Source of the DNA: PALSA-188 sp963720075
Lineage (GTDB): Bacteria > Acidobacteriota > Terriglobia > Terriglobales > Acidobacteriaceae
Direction of reading: 5' to 3'
Length of the DNA stretch: 64,000 bases
Assembly: GCA_963720075.1 (NCBI GenBank)
Contig: CAVREG010000016.1
Coordinates: forward strand, 558,001 to 622,000
Positions 9,226 to 16,267 of this stretch are shown here, piece after piece (position 1 is the stretch's first letter; the number at the start of each line of letters is the position of its first letter). A model generated the notes under the pieces. It saw nothing but the letters and a program-made list of their open reading frames with translations, was not told where the DNA came from and made no database searches. A program made the translations under genes and the position numbers.

Positions 9226-9639
9226 TTGCCAGAACTTAATCCCACATCCGAATCGGTCTCTGGCTACCCGGGTAAGCCTCGCCGCCGCACGGTTGTTGCC
9301 TCCGGCATGCTTTGCGGCGTGCTGGCTTTGGTCGTGCTGTACACCAACCGCAGAGCGTTTTTTAGCCCGCTTGCCATTGTTGTGGTCGCCGCCATCGGAC
9401 TGGCAGCTATCTTGCTCCAACTCCGATTTCACAATCGGACCGCCAGCGATATTGTGCATCCTCCGGTATGGCTCAATATACTGGGAATAATTTGTGCTCT
9501 AGGCGCATTATCCGCCGATTTCCTTCGGCTGAGTACTACAGTAGCGCAGTTTATGGCGTTGGGCGCTGTCTGCAGCTTTGGAATTAGCGGCGCCATAATC
9601 CTTCACGCATTTCGAAAACATCGCATCGCTCCAAAATGA
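9226..9639 (+). CDS. Small integral membrane protein of unknown function
   Basis: A 137-residue protein with about four hydrophobic helices: near residues 25-42 (VVASGMLCGVLALVVLY), 47-66, 82-100 and 107-127. A short polar N-terminus contains the basic cluster KPRRR. The best start is a TTG at 9226, because the frame closes three codons upstream; GAGG lies just before it. An ATG at codon 28 would remove part of the first helix. I recognise no family. It is divergent from the YajQ gene. Confidence 0.65.
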   Translation: MPELNPTSESVSGYPGKPRRRTVVASGMLCGVLALVVLYTNRRAFFSPLAIVVVAAIGLAAILLQLRFHNRTASDIVHPPVWLNILGIICALGALSADFLRLSTTVAQFMALGAVCSFGISGAIILHAFRKHRIAPK

Positions 9640-9697
9640 CGACCTGAAGGCTTTTGCCTAGAATAGATTTTCGCAGCATGGCCCGTTTCAATCCATC

Positions 9698-10384
9698 ATG
9701 AGCGCTGACGAAGAGAAAATAGCGGCCGCCCGCGCTAGCCTGCGCTTTGTACAGGATGGGGACATTGTCGGCCTCGGCTCGGGCTCGACCGCTTCTTATG
9801 CGATTAAGTTTCTCGCTGAACGCGTGCAAGCGGGTCTGAGAATTCGGGGCATCCCGACTTCTGCACGAACTGAAGCCCTTGCCGAAAGCCTCGGGATTCC
9901 GCTCACCACGCTGAATGAATTTCAGGAAATCAATGTGGACATTGACGGCGCCGACGAAATTGATCCCCAGCTAAACCTTATCAAAGGCGGCGGCGGGGCT
10001 CTCTTAAGAGAGAAGGTGATCGCATCCGCGGCACGAAAATTGATTATCGTTGCCGATTCGAGCAAGCATGTTTCTGTGCTTGGCAAATTTCCGTTGCCAG
10101 TGGAGGTTATTCCGTTTGCGCAAGCCTTGGTGGCCAGAAAAATTTCTGCGCTCGGAGCGACCGTCAAAATCCGCGAGCTAAAGGACGGAACTCCGTTCGT
10201 TACTGACGAAGGCCACCATATTTTGGATTGTAGCTTTGGGAAAATTCCGGACCCCCCGAAACTCGCCCAGGCACTGGAAAACCTTCCAGGAGTAGCGGGG
10301 CACGGACTATTCGTTAATATGGCAAGCGTGGCCTTGATCGCGACGGGAGATCAAGTGGCAGAGCTGAAGCGAGAGCTAAAGTAG
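9698..10384 (+). CDS. rpiA: Ribose-5-phosphate isomerase A
   Basis: A 228-residue enzyme interconverting ribose 5-phosphate and ribulose 5-phosphate in the pentose phosphate pathway. Motifs in order: IVGLGSGSTASYAI near residue 23 (substrate phosphate loop), IDGADEID near 86 with the catalytic Asp residues, LIKGGGGALLREK near 98 with the general base Glu and Lys, and the C-terminal GHGLFVNMAS. The length is typical. It follows the membrane protein gene by 58 bp on the same strand and is convergent with the esterase gene. Confidence 0.98.
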   Translation: MSADEEKIAAARASLRFVQDGDIVGLGSGSTASYAIKFLAERVQAGLRIRGIPTSARTEALAESLGIPLTTLNEFQEINVDIDGADEIDPQLNLIKGGGGALLREKVIASAARKLIIVADSSKHVSVLGKFPLPVEVIPFAQALVARKISALGATVKIRELKDGTPFVTDEGHHILDCSFGKIPDPPKLAQALENLPGVAGHGLFVNMASVALIATGDQVAELKRELK

Positions 10385-10398
10385 AAACTCACAGATCA

Positions 10399-11538
10399 TT
10401 ATCGAAACAGCAGCGGCGCGAAGTTCGACAAGTTCCGCCGCCACACCATCCAGGTATGCATGCCTGGAGTCTCGATATCTGTATGGTTAATTCCCCTGGA
10501 CTTTAACCATTCACGAAAATCTCGATTGATCCTAATCAAGCCATCTTCAGTTCCGCAAGCGATCCAGAGCACGCGCAGTTTAGAGTTCGCGCTGGAATCG
10601 AGCGATGGGAAGTCCTTCGCGAAATCCGCAGAGAGCCCGCCGGAACTGAAAGCGCCAATCCAGGCGAACTTGTCGAGATGGTTAAGGCCAGTGAGAAGCG
10701 ACTCCGACCCTCCCATGGAAAGTCCTGCAATAGCTTGCGAGCCGCGATCTTCTGCGACCAGATACTCTTTCTCCACCTGCGGAATAACTTCAGTCAGAAG
10801 CGCCTCCTGAAACTTGTTGAAGTTCCTGTCCCGCAAGGCAGTGTCGCTAAACCCGCCGAAACCGCGAGTGACAATTTCAGGCGCGCCGTACCCCAGCGGC
10901 ATCACCACCAACATGGGTTTAGCTTTTCCTTCAGCAATCAGATTATCCAAGATGACGTTGGCGCGGCCCACGGCGCTCCATCCATTCGCCATGTCACTGA
11001 AACCATGCAGCAGGTAGAGGACCGGGTATTTCGTCGTTCCGCGCGGATCGTATGCTGGCGGAGTGTAAACGTAATAGTCGCGCTCGTCGCCTACGGCCGC
11101 TGACTTATAAAAATGGTGGTGCAACTCTCCATGTGGAACGTCGTTCACCTCCCATGGCAAAGAGGACGGCCCGGGGACATGTACCTCGCTTTGCTTAAAA
11201 AGCAGATTCGGCTTCATCATCCAGTTTGATGGATCATCCAGGGGCACACCGTCTGCAATTAGAGAGTAGCCGTAGAAATCTGGATCAAGAGGGCCGATCG
11301 TGACACTCCACGTGCCCTGGTTGTCTTTTTGCATGGGCACCGGCTTCGAACCTTCCAGCGCCAACTGGACTTCATGGGCATTGGGATCGCGAAAGCGAAA
11401 CGTAACGTGGCCGTCGGCCGCCACTTCCGGCGAAACGATAGTAGGCGGCATCGCGGGCCGGACCGGACGCGGTGGTTGTGTTTGAGCAAAGCTGCTGGCT
11501 ACGAGAGCTGCTAATAGAAGCAGTACCCTTCGAGACAT
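10399..11538 (-). CDS. Exported CE1-type esterase with N-terminal immunoglobulin-like domain
   Basis: A 379-residue protein with a signal peptide (MSRRVLLLLAALVASSFAQ), a beta-sandwich domain at about 35-115 resembling the E-set module of glycogen-branching enzymes and feruloyl esterases, and an alpha/beta-hydrolase esterase domain at about 140-375. LYLLHGF lies near 175. The nucleophile Ser274 is in AGLSMGGSES, with probable Asp332 and His361 (GMHTW) completing the triad. This arrangement is common in xylan- and feruloyl-esterases of polysaccharide degraders, which fits the hydrolases elsewhere in the window. The acyl substrate is unknown. Confidence 0.88.
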   Translation of the reverse strand: MSRRVLLLLAALVASSFAQTQPPRPVRPAMPPTIVSPEVAADGHVTFRFRDPNAHEVQLALEGSKPVPMQKDNQGTWSVTIGPLDPDFYGYSLIADGVPLDDPSNWMMKPNLLFKQSEVHVPGPSSLPWEVNDVPHGELHHHFYKSAAVGDERDYYVYTPPAYDPRGTTKYPVLYLLHGFSDMANGWSAVGRANVILDNLIAEGKAKPMLVVMPLGYGAPEIVTRGFGGFSDTALRDRNFNKFQEALLTEVIPQVEKEYLVAEDRGSQAIAGLSMGGSESLLTGLNHLDKFAWIGAFSSGGLSADFAKDFPSLDSSANSKLRVLWIACGTEDGLIRINRDFREWLKSRGINHTDIETPGMHTWMVWRRNLSNFAPLLFR

Positions 11539-11669
11539 TGGTTCCTCTTCCGTTTGGAAACGCGCTGAGTATACAACATCGCGTCGCCATTGGACTTAGC
11601 CGAGGCCAAGACTCAACAGCGTCTAATTGCATCGAAGCTACAGCGTTATGCTCGTAAGTTCGCGATTGG

Positions 11670-12080
11670 TTGGGATGCCCATTGCCAATTAGCCTTCAAA
11701 TCGTATGGCTGTTTGTGCTGGCGATACCGGTTGCATCGGTCGCGTGGACGATTACCCATGAGGAAATATTCCGCGAGCCGCGCGAGTATTGCCAGGGACG
11801 ATGCAAGGATGCCCGCAACATTTTCGTACGGAAATTCTTCTATCTCTTTACGTGCGAGTTTTGCTTTAGTCACTATGTAGCGATTTTCTTCCTTGTCCTC
11901 ACCCGGTTTAAACTTCTCTATGCAGATTGGCGGGGATATCTTCTCGCGGTTTTCGCGCTGGTGTGGGTCTCGAATATTTACATGAGTATTTACAACCGTC
12001 TGAGGCTCGACATCCAAAGCGAAAGAATTGAGTTGAAGGTTAAAGAGAAAGATGTTGAGGAGCAGCGGAAAGCCGCCTGA
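11670..12080 (+). CDS. Membrane protein of unknown function with a C-terminal coiled coil
   Basis: A 136-residue protein. The first hydrophobic segment is at about 7-27 (SLQIVWLFVLAIPVASVAW), a second centred on CEFCFSHYVAIFFLVL (about 62-78), and a third at about 88-104. The last 30 residues are charged and likely coiled (ERIELKVKEKDVEEQRKAA). The Cys-x2-Cys followed by SH within the membrane is reminiscent of DUF1360-like proteins, but I would not assign it. The opposite-strand frame is less protein-like. Confidence 0.6.
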   Translation: MGCPLPISLQIVWLFVLAIPVASVAWTITHEEIFREPREYCQGRCKDARNIFVRKFFYLFTCEFCFSHYVAIFFLVLTRFKLLYADWRGYLLAVFALVWVSNIYMSIYNRLRLDIQSERIELKVKEKDVEEQRKAA

Positions 12081-12094
12081 CGCCTCGCAGTACG

Positions 12095-12189
12095 ATGTGG
12101 GGCGGACACTCTTGTCCGCCGATGTTGACTTTTGATTTGGGCCGAGAGAAAAGAGACAACGGCGGCGGACAAGAGTGTCCGCCCCACAT
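12095..12189. repeat. Inverted-repeat element with two 26-bp perfect arms
   Basis: The arms at 12095-12120 and 12164-12189 are exact reverse complements, 26 bp each, with a 43-bp spacer. Each arm is itself near-palindromic (GGCGGACA, CTCT, TGTCCGCC). No coding potential is visible. It resembles the small REP- or MITE-like palindromic repeats scattered in many bacterial genomes. It lies between the membrane protein gene and the convergent peroxiredoxin gene and could act as a terminator for both. Confidence 0.8.
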
Positions 12190-12215
12190 AAAAATTAGCG
12201 AGATTGCGGAGACAA

Positions 12216-12749
12216 CTATCTCCTCTGCAAGTCGTTTAACGCTGCGAGCACTTGTTCGCTGTGCTTGTTCGGGTCAACGCTGGTGTAAGTGCGGGCGATC
12301 TTGCCCTCCGGATCAATAATGAAAGTATGGCGCGCGGCAATCTGCGTAATTCCGAAATTCATGAGCGAGCCGTATTCGCTGGAAACTTTGTGACTGGTAT
12401 CCGCCAGCAACTTAAAATTCAGCCCTTCTTTGGCGCAAAACTGTTTGTGTGAATCCGCGCTGTCCAGGCTCACCCCAATCACAACTGCGTTCTTTCTTGC
12501 GTATTGGTGCTGATCGTTTTGAAAATTGTGCGCTTCGATCGTGCATCCGCTGGTGAAGTCTTTTGGATAGAAGTACAGTACGATCCATTTCGACCGATAA
12601 TCTTTCAGGCTGACCAGCGTGCCGTCCTCGGAAGGAATAGAGAAATCAGGGGCGGTTGTGCCAACCGCGGGCACCGGACCAGCAAACGCGAGCCGCGCAG
12701 CAACAATAACTGCCGCTGATACGGATAGCAGAGTTATCCAAATGCGCAT
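12216..12749 (-). CDS. Exported peroxiredoxin, BCP/AhpC-TSA type
   Basis: A 177-residue thiol peroxidase with an N-terminal signal or anchor (hydrophobic about 5-23, then AFAGPVPAVG). The thioredoxin fold follows: APDFSIPSEDG, then LYFYPKDFTSGCT with peroxidatic Cys69, where the usual TPGC proline is serine. GVSLDS and HTFIIDPEGKI match bacterioferritin-comigratory protein. A second Cys, Cys105, is further along; the BCP resolving Cys five residues after the first is absent. Export would place it in the periplasm, unlike the classical cytoplasmic BCP. Confidence 0.9.
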   Translation of the reverse strand: MRIWITLLSVSAAVIVAARLAFAGPVPAVGTTAPDFSIPSEDGTLVSLKDYRSKWIVLYFYPKDFTSGCTIEAHNFQNDQHQYARKNAVVIGVSLDSADSHKQFCAKEGLNFKLLADTSHKVSSEYGSLMNFGITQIAARHTFIIDPEGKIARTYTSVDPNKHSEQVLAALNDLQRR

Positions 12750-12861
12750 AAGACTTCCCTAAGAAGCCGCAGACTACCCTGCAAGATAGGACACGTCCAG
12801 CCGCCCCTTTGTCATTTGTCAGATGGATTTTATTCTGACGAAGAGCATTCTCGATTGTCGT

Positions 12862-13584
12862 TCAGGATGGCGCTCCAGGCACGATCTCCGTCGCCTTGCC
12901 GTTGATGTAAGTTATCTTCACCGGTTTCCCACCGTTCGCGTAATCCAGCGTCTTCTGGTTTTCATCGCTGTCGCCTTCTGGAACTCCCAAACCAATGGCA
13001 AAATCCGCTTGCAATTCACTCATTCCCGGCTTCACCGCATGTTTGTCAATGGAATCCCAAATGTCAGCGGGCCAATGGGTGTAGAGCGTGTGTGGGTCCT
13101 CGACGAACAACATCTCATTGACGTAAAAACGGTAGTCGTCTCCCTGGACGGCACCAACGGGAAACGCATAGGCGTTGCCACCTTTGTCGAACACGGCCAT
13201 CACCTGTCGCCCGGATGATTTTGGAGCGGTTGCCAGGATTACGTCTTTAATTTCGAGCCGCTCTAATGGAAGAAGCAATCCGGCCTCATGGGAAAAATCG
13301 GCATGGCGCCGCGCGGCATTGTACGGATAATACGTCACGCTATATCCGACTTTTACCCAGACTGGTTGCTGGGTGATTTGTTGACGTGCAGTCTTCAAGT
13401 CGTACATGTAAAGCTTCTTCGGGGTGACGTAGTAATCGGGATTAAGCGGCGGAGGCGCTGGCGTGTTCGCGGCCCGTAGATTATCCTCGTGGCGCTGATA
13501 AAAGATGTAGCCCACGCGGCCGCCCACGGCCAGAACGGTGATCAGCAACATGATTTGAATTCTTTTTCCCATCCTCATTTCCAT
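12862..13584 (-). CDS. Membrane-anchored protein of unknown function
   Basis: A 240-residue protein with one N-terminal membrane segment (about 9-27, IMLLITVLAVGGRVGYIFY), a Pro/Ala-rich linker (TPAPPPLNP) and a soluble domain rich in aromatic residues (YYVTPKKLYMYDLKTARQQ). The C-terminal part (VKPGMSELQADFAIGLGVPEG, then KITYINGKATEI) looks like a SmpA/BamE- or lipoprotein-like fold that tracks a variable, but this is weak. I recognise no family. It is divergent from the SufT-like gene, with 64 bp between. Confidence 0.6.
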   Translation of the reverse strand: MEMRMGKRIQIMLLITVLAVGGRVGYIFYQRHEDNLRAANTPAPPPLNPDYYVTPKKLYMYDLKTARQQITQQPVWVKVGYSVTYYPYNAARRHADFSHEAGLLLPLERLEIKDVILATAPKSSGRQVMAVFDKGGNAYAFPVGAVQGDDYRFYVNEMLFVEDPHTLYTHWPADIWDSIDKHAVKPGMSELQADFAIGLGVPEGDSDENQKTLDYANGGKPVKITYINGKATEIVPGAPS

Positions 13585-13648
13585 CGGTCCGATCTAAATG
13601 ACGGGGCAGCCTTAAACGCAACTAGGATAAAATCAAGAGTGTAAACCT

Positions 13649-13978
13649 ATGGCAATCACACAAGACGAAGTATTGAACGCGTTGAAACAGTGTTACGACC
13701 CGGAGATCCCCGTCAACATCGTTGACTTGGGCCTGATCTATGAAATTCGCTTCGATGCGGTTCCCGGGGACATTCCCGAAGCTCAACAAGATGTCACGGT
13801 GGACATGACACTCACCGCCCAAGGATGCCCGGAACACGTCAACATAAGCGCGCAGGTAAAAGCGCGCATTGAGCAGCTCCCAGGCGTGCGCGATGTCACA
13901 GTGAACGTAATCTGGTCCCCGCCATGGAGCCCTGAGAGATTAAGCCCCGACGCGAGAAAGCAGCTTGGGATCGAGTGA
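13649..13978 (+). CDS. MIP18/SufT-type iron-sulfur cluster assembly factor
   Basis: A 109-residue DUF59 domain protein. The conserved CYDPEIPVNIVDLGLIY opens the domain, and the single conserved Cys lies in LTAQGCPEH near residue 60. The tail SPPWSPERLSPDARKQLGI is also typical. Members help mature Fe-S proteins (SufT, the PaaD relatives, eukaryotic MIP18). No suf genes are adjacent, so it probably works as a stand-alone carrier or maturation factor in the cytoplasm. Confidence 0.92.
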   Translation: MAITQDEVLNALKQCYDPEIPVNIVDLGLIYEIRFDAVPGDIPEAQQDVTVDMTLTAQGCPEHVNISAQVKARIEQLPGVRDVTVNVIWSPPWSPERLSPDARKQLGIE

Positions 13979-13988
13979 TCTCCGATGG

Positions 13989-14270
13989 TTACCGGCTCAG
14001 CAACGCCTCGTACCAGTCCGATCCGCGGCTCTCTGCGACGTGCGCCAGACGCTCTCCAACCCTGGTGACCACATCCAGATAGGTTGTGCCGCGTTCAATG
14101 TAGTCCGGCAGATTCTCGCGCAACTCTGCAAACTTCTCGGGATATTCCGAGGCCAGCGTCGCTAGTCCAACCCCGGCGAGGATTAAGCCCGCGGACTTGT
14201 TCCCTTTTACAAACATAATGGCCGCCGCGCCTGCGGATCCGGCCAGAAGTGCTCGCTTCCAGTATTCCAT
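13989..14270 (-). CDS. Small protein with a hydrophobic N-terminal half, unknown function
   Basis: A 93-residue protein. I start it at the ATG at 14270 because a strong GGAGG lies five bases upstream; the frame is open to 14393 but that stretch looks non-coding. Residues 6-40 form one or two hydrophobic helices rich in Gly and Ala (LLAGSAGAAAIMFV, GLILAGVGLATLA). The rest is polar and helical (YPEKFAELRENLPDYIERG), similar to DUF883 or amphipathic apolipoprotein-like proteins. It is convergent with the SufT-like gene, 10 bp apart. No family is assigned. Confidence 0.6.
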   Translation of the reverse strand: MEYWKRALLAGSAGAAAIMFVKGNKSAGLILAGVGLATLASEYPEKFAELRENLPDYIERGTTYLDVVTRVGERLAHVAESRGSDWYEALLSR

Positions 14271-14420
14271 GGTTCCTCCGAATTTATGTTCCCTTCGAAT
14301 TGCGTCCATCGGAAGCAATCGCTCCCAAATGAGTGGACGAACCTTTGATGCAGAAATCCTGACCCCAGGTCGGCGCCACTCTTCCCAAAACACGTGCTTC
14401 TGGCCGGAAGTCTGGACTTG

Positions 14421-14798
14421 CTAAGCCTGCGGATCTCTCAGGACCGCTTGTTGCTCACGACTCTCTTCGTCGGCAACCACAATCTGCTTCGACTTGCGAT
14501 AGACGCTTGCTACCGCAATCGTCCAGCAAGGCACTAAAGCGACTCCGGGCAGCAGCTTGGCAAAAAACGACGGAAGAAACTCCCAGTGCCAGCCAAGCAG
14601 ATGAATCATCATGACCCCAATGCCCAAATCGAGCACGTCATCGGCAGGCGATAAACCTCCTTCTACAAATAAAGGAAAAATGACGATCTGAAGAGCATCC
14701 GCAATAACGGCAAGAATCATCGCGGCCCAGAACCGCGAGCCCGGTGAGATTGTGATGGCGTCGTGAGTCGTAGGAAGGCTGGTCATACTGAATGTCAT
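14421..14798 (-). CDS. Integral membrane protein of unknown function
   Basis: A 125-residue protein from the ATG at 14798 (14828 and 14786 are alternatives). Three hydrophobic helices are visible: about 22-42 (FWAAMILAVIADALQIVIFPLF), 50-70 (DDVLDLGIGVMMIHLLGW) and 78-100 (FFAKLLPGVALVPCWTIAVA). A charged C-terminal tail follows. The acidic pair in the second helix is notable, but I do not recognise the family. The gene reads the same way as the tRNA just upstream. Confidence 0.6.
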   Translation of the reverse strand: MTFSMTSLPTTHDAITISPGSRFWAAMILAVIADALQIVIFPLFVEGGLSPADDVLDLGIGVMMIHLLGWHWEFLPSFFAKLLPGVALVPCWTIAVASVYRKSKQIVVADEESREQQAVLRDPQA

Positions 14799-14866
14799 TT
14801 TAAACCGCAGCTCCCAGCAAGAATGCAAAAATGCTCTTTTTGGACTCGCGCCGCTCGATTAGATGC

Positions 14867-14953
14867 TGGTGCCGGGACGGGGAGTTGAACCCCGAAGGGC
14901 CGAAGCCCGGCGGATTTTGAGTCCGCTGCGTCTGCCAGTTCCGCCATCCCGGC
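14867..14953 (-). tRNA. tRNA-Leu (anticodon CAA)
   Basis: On the minus strand the 7-bp acceptor stem GCCGGGA pairs with TCCCGGC, followed by discriminator A and an encoded CCA. The anticodon stem GCGGA/TCCGC encloses the loop CTCAAAA, giving anticodon CAA, which reads UUG. A long variable arm (GGGCTTCGGCCC) marks a class II tRNA, as expected for leucine. The T arm contains the normal GGTTCAACTCC. It is 87 bases long including CCA. Confidence 0.96.
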
Positions 14954-15046
14954 TAAGGTTGGAGGATGCGGGAAATCAAGCTTAGTTGATCGTTTTAGGG
15001 TTTGCAACATTCGCTCTTTAGAACGCGACGGCCGCATAGTAGATCG

Positions 15047-15784
15047 TTAGCGGAATCTTCTGATGAGAAGGGTGTGCCGGTCGGAACGGTATAAGCCCAG
15101 AACATACATGGTTGCTTTCGCCTTGGTGGAATAGATCAGCTGACGAATTCGCAACAGCGGCAGCGAGCGCGGGATATTCAAAAGACTGGACGTCTTGGAA
15201 TCTGCTGCGGTCGCGTCCACTTCTTCGTCTGCATAGGAAAGCTGCACGCCGTAATCGTGCTGCAAGATCGAAAATAATGAACCGCTGACTAATGCGCTGC
15301 GGTTGAGGCCGGGAACGTCGGCCGCCGACAAATAACAAGTTTCCAGTGCAAAAGGTTCATCGGCCCCCATCCGAAGCCGTTCTATTTTAATCACCTTAGC
15401 ACCCGCAGCTAGAGCCAGCCGTGCATTGACATCGGGTTCGTCATTCACCGTGCCAAAGGAAAGAACTTTGGAAAAAGACGCCAGACTTCGTCCGGTCATT
15501 AGCTCGGTAAAGCTGGTGAGCTTGTTGAAGTGGATCATGGGGGGAGCCACAAAGGTTCCTGCCCCACGGCGACGTTGTACGCGTCCTTCCCGCTCCAATG
15601 CCACAAGCGCGTGGCGGGCTGTCATCAGGCTGACGGTATGGATTTTGGCCAATTCGCGTTCGGACTCCACGGCGTCGCCAGGTTTCAACTCGCCGGTTTC
15701 TATACGATTGAGGATCGCAGTCTGAATCCTCTTGTAGGCGGGCGTTCCGCCCTGGCCATTTCCTGACGTGGCGATCACTGTCAT
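15047..15784 (-). CDS. GntR family transcriptional regulator, HutC/UTRA subfamily
   Basis: A 245-residue repressor-type regulator. The N-terminal winged helix (about 12-78) shows YKRIQTAILNRIETGELKPGD, ESERELAKIHTVSLMTARHAL and RRRGAGTFV. The C-terminal UTRA ligand domain (about 90-240) has RLRMGADEPFALETCYL. Such proteins bind small effectors, often sugar phosphates or amino sugars. The start is the ATG at 15784, with GGAG five bases before it. It is divergent from the TonB receptor; the shared intergenic region holds repeated GCTATA-type motifs that I infer are its operators. Confidence 0.95.
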   Translation of the reverse strand: MTVIATSGNGQGGTPAYKRIQTAILNRIETGELKPGDAVESERELAKIHTVSLMTARHALVALEREGRVQRRRGAGTFVAPPMIHFNKLTSFTELMTGRSLASFSKVLSFGTVNDEPDVNARLALAAGAKVIKIERLRMGADEPFALETCYLSAADVPGLNRSALVSGSLFSILQHDYGVQLSYADEEVDATAADSKTSSLLNIPRSLPLLRIRQLIYSTKAKATMYVLGLYRSDRHTLLIRRFR

Positions 15785-15886
15785 GAACACTCCGTGAGTT
15801 TGGTTTCAAATACAGAATTCAGTAGCTGCAAACTTACACACCTGGCTCTGCTGACGCGATTGACTAAAGCCATTCCTGTCAATATA

Positions 15887-15896
15887 GCTATAGAGC
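15887..15896 (+). promoter_or_regulatory. Putative GntR operator, copy 1
   Basis: GCTATAGAGC followed by AGATAACG. It is about 100 bp upstream of the GntR start codon, where it could mediate autoregulation. The assignment rests on identity with the other copies. Confidence 0.5.
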
Positions 15897-15932
15897 AGAT
15901 AACGCTTTCTCTCCGAAACACCCTCATGTTTT

Positions 15933-15942
15933 GCTATAGAGC
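15933..15942 (+). promoter_or_regulatory. Putative GntR operator, copy 2
   Basis: An exact second GCTATAGAGC followed by GTATAACT. It lies 46 bp after copy 1, between four and five helical turns. Confidence 0.5.
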
Positions 15943-16128
15943 GTATAACTTCCTTTTATACGGACCCTAAATTACATTCTCAGGGCTTATTTGTAAAGCC
16001 CTCATGTCTAGAAATGCCACAATTGGCAATATTGCAGTGAAAATCTGTAGTTTCTCCGAGCATCGCGGCCTTCGACTCTGTTTCCAAGTCCCCCATAAAA
16101 TTTGATTGATGTCGAGATTTCCACAGGA

Positions 16129-16138
16129 GCTATAGAGC
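16129..16138 (+). promoter_or_regulatory. Putative GntR operator, copy 3
   Basis: An exact third GCTATAGAGC followed by GATAAGG. It is 37 bp upstream of the receptor's -35 box. Confidence 0.5.
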
Positions 16139-16175
16139 GATAAGGTCAATATTTCAGAAATCCTGCGTTTTTTAC

Positions 16176-16203
16176 TTGACGACTATCTCTGGTCTCCTAT
16201 ATA
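16176..16203 (+). promoter_or_regulatory. Promoter of the TonB receptor gene
   Basis: TTGACG at 16176-16181 and TATATA at 16198-16203 are separated by 16 bp, close to the sigma-70 consensus. The predicted start near 16210 leaves a leader of about 58 bases before the ATG at 16268. The -10 box lies inside the inverted motif copy. Confidence 0.6.
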
Positions 16204-16205
16204 GC
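16193..16205 (-). promoter_or_regulatory. Putative GntR operator, inverted copy over the -10 box
   Basis: On the minus strand this reads GCTATATAGGAGA, matching copy 1 (GCTATAGAGCAGA) at 11 of 13 positions. It covers the -10 box of the receptor promoter, a classic position for a repressor. Confidence 0.5.
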
Positions 16206-16267
16206 ATTGCACTAATGTTTTTCCTAGTTAATTTTGCACGCTGATGGTTTCAGGTTCAGGAGGATGT

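Larger units (their letters stand above)
15785..16267. promoter_or_regulatory. Shared regulatory region between the GntR regulator and the TonB receptor
   Basis: This 483-bp stretch holds no gene. It contains three direct copies of GCTATAGAGC (15887, 15933, 16129), each followed within a few bases by ATAA, and one inverted variant over the receptor's -10 box (16193-16205). A 7-bp hairpin, AGGGCTT with AAGCCCT, lies near 15982-16002. The base composition is more A+T-rich than the flanking genes, as expected for a control region. Confidence 0.7.

Noticed and set aside
16244..16267. Upstream ATG for the TonB receptor
   Set aside because: It has no Shine-Dalgarno sequence, and the eight extra codons contain the AGGAGG that serves the ATG at 16268.
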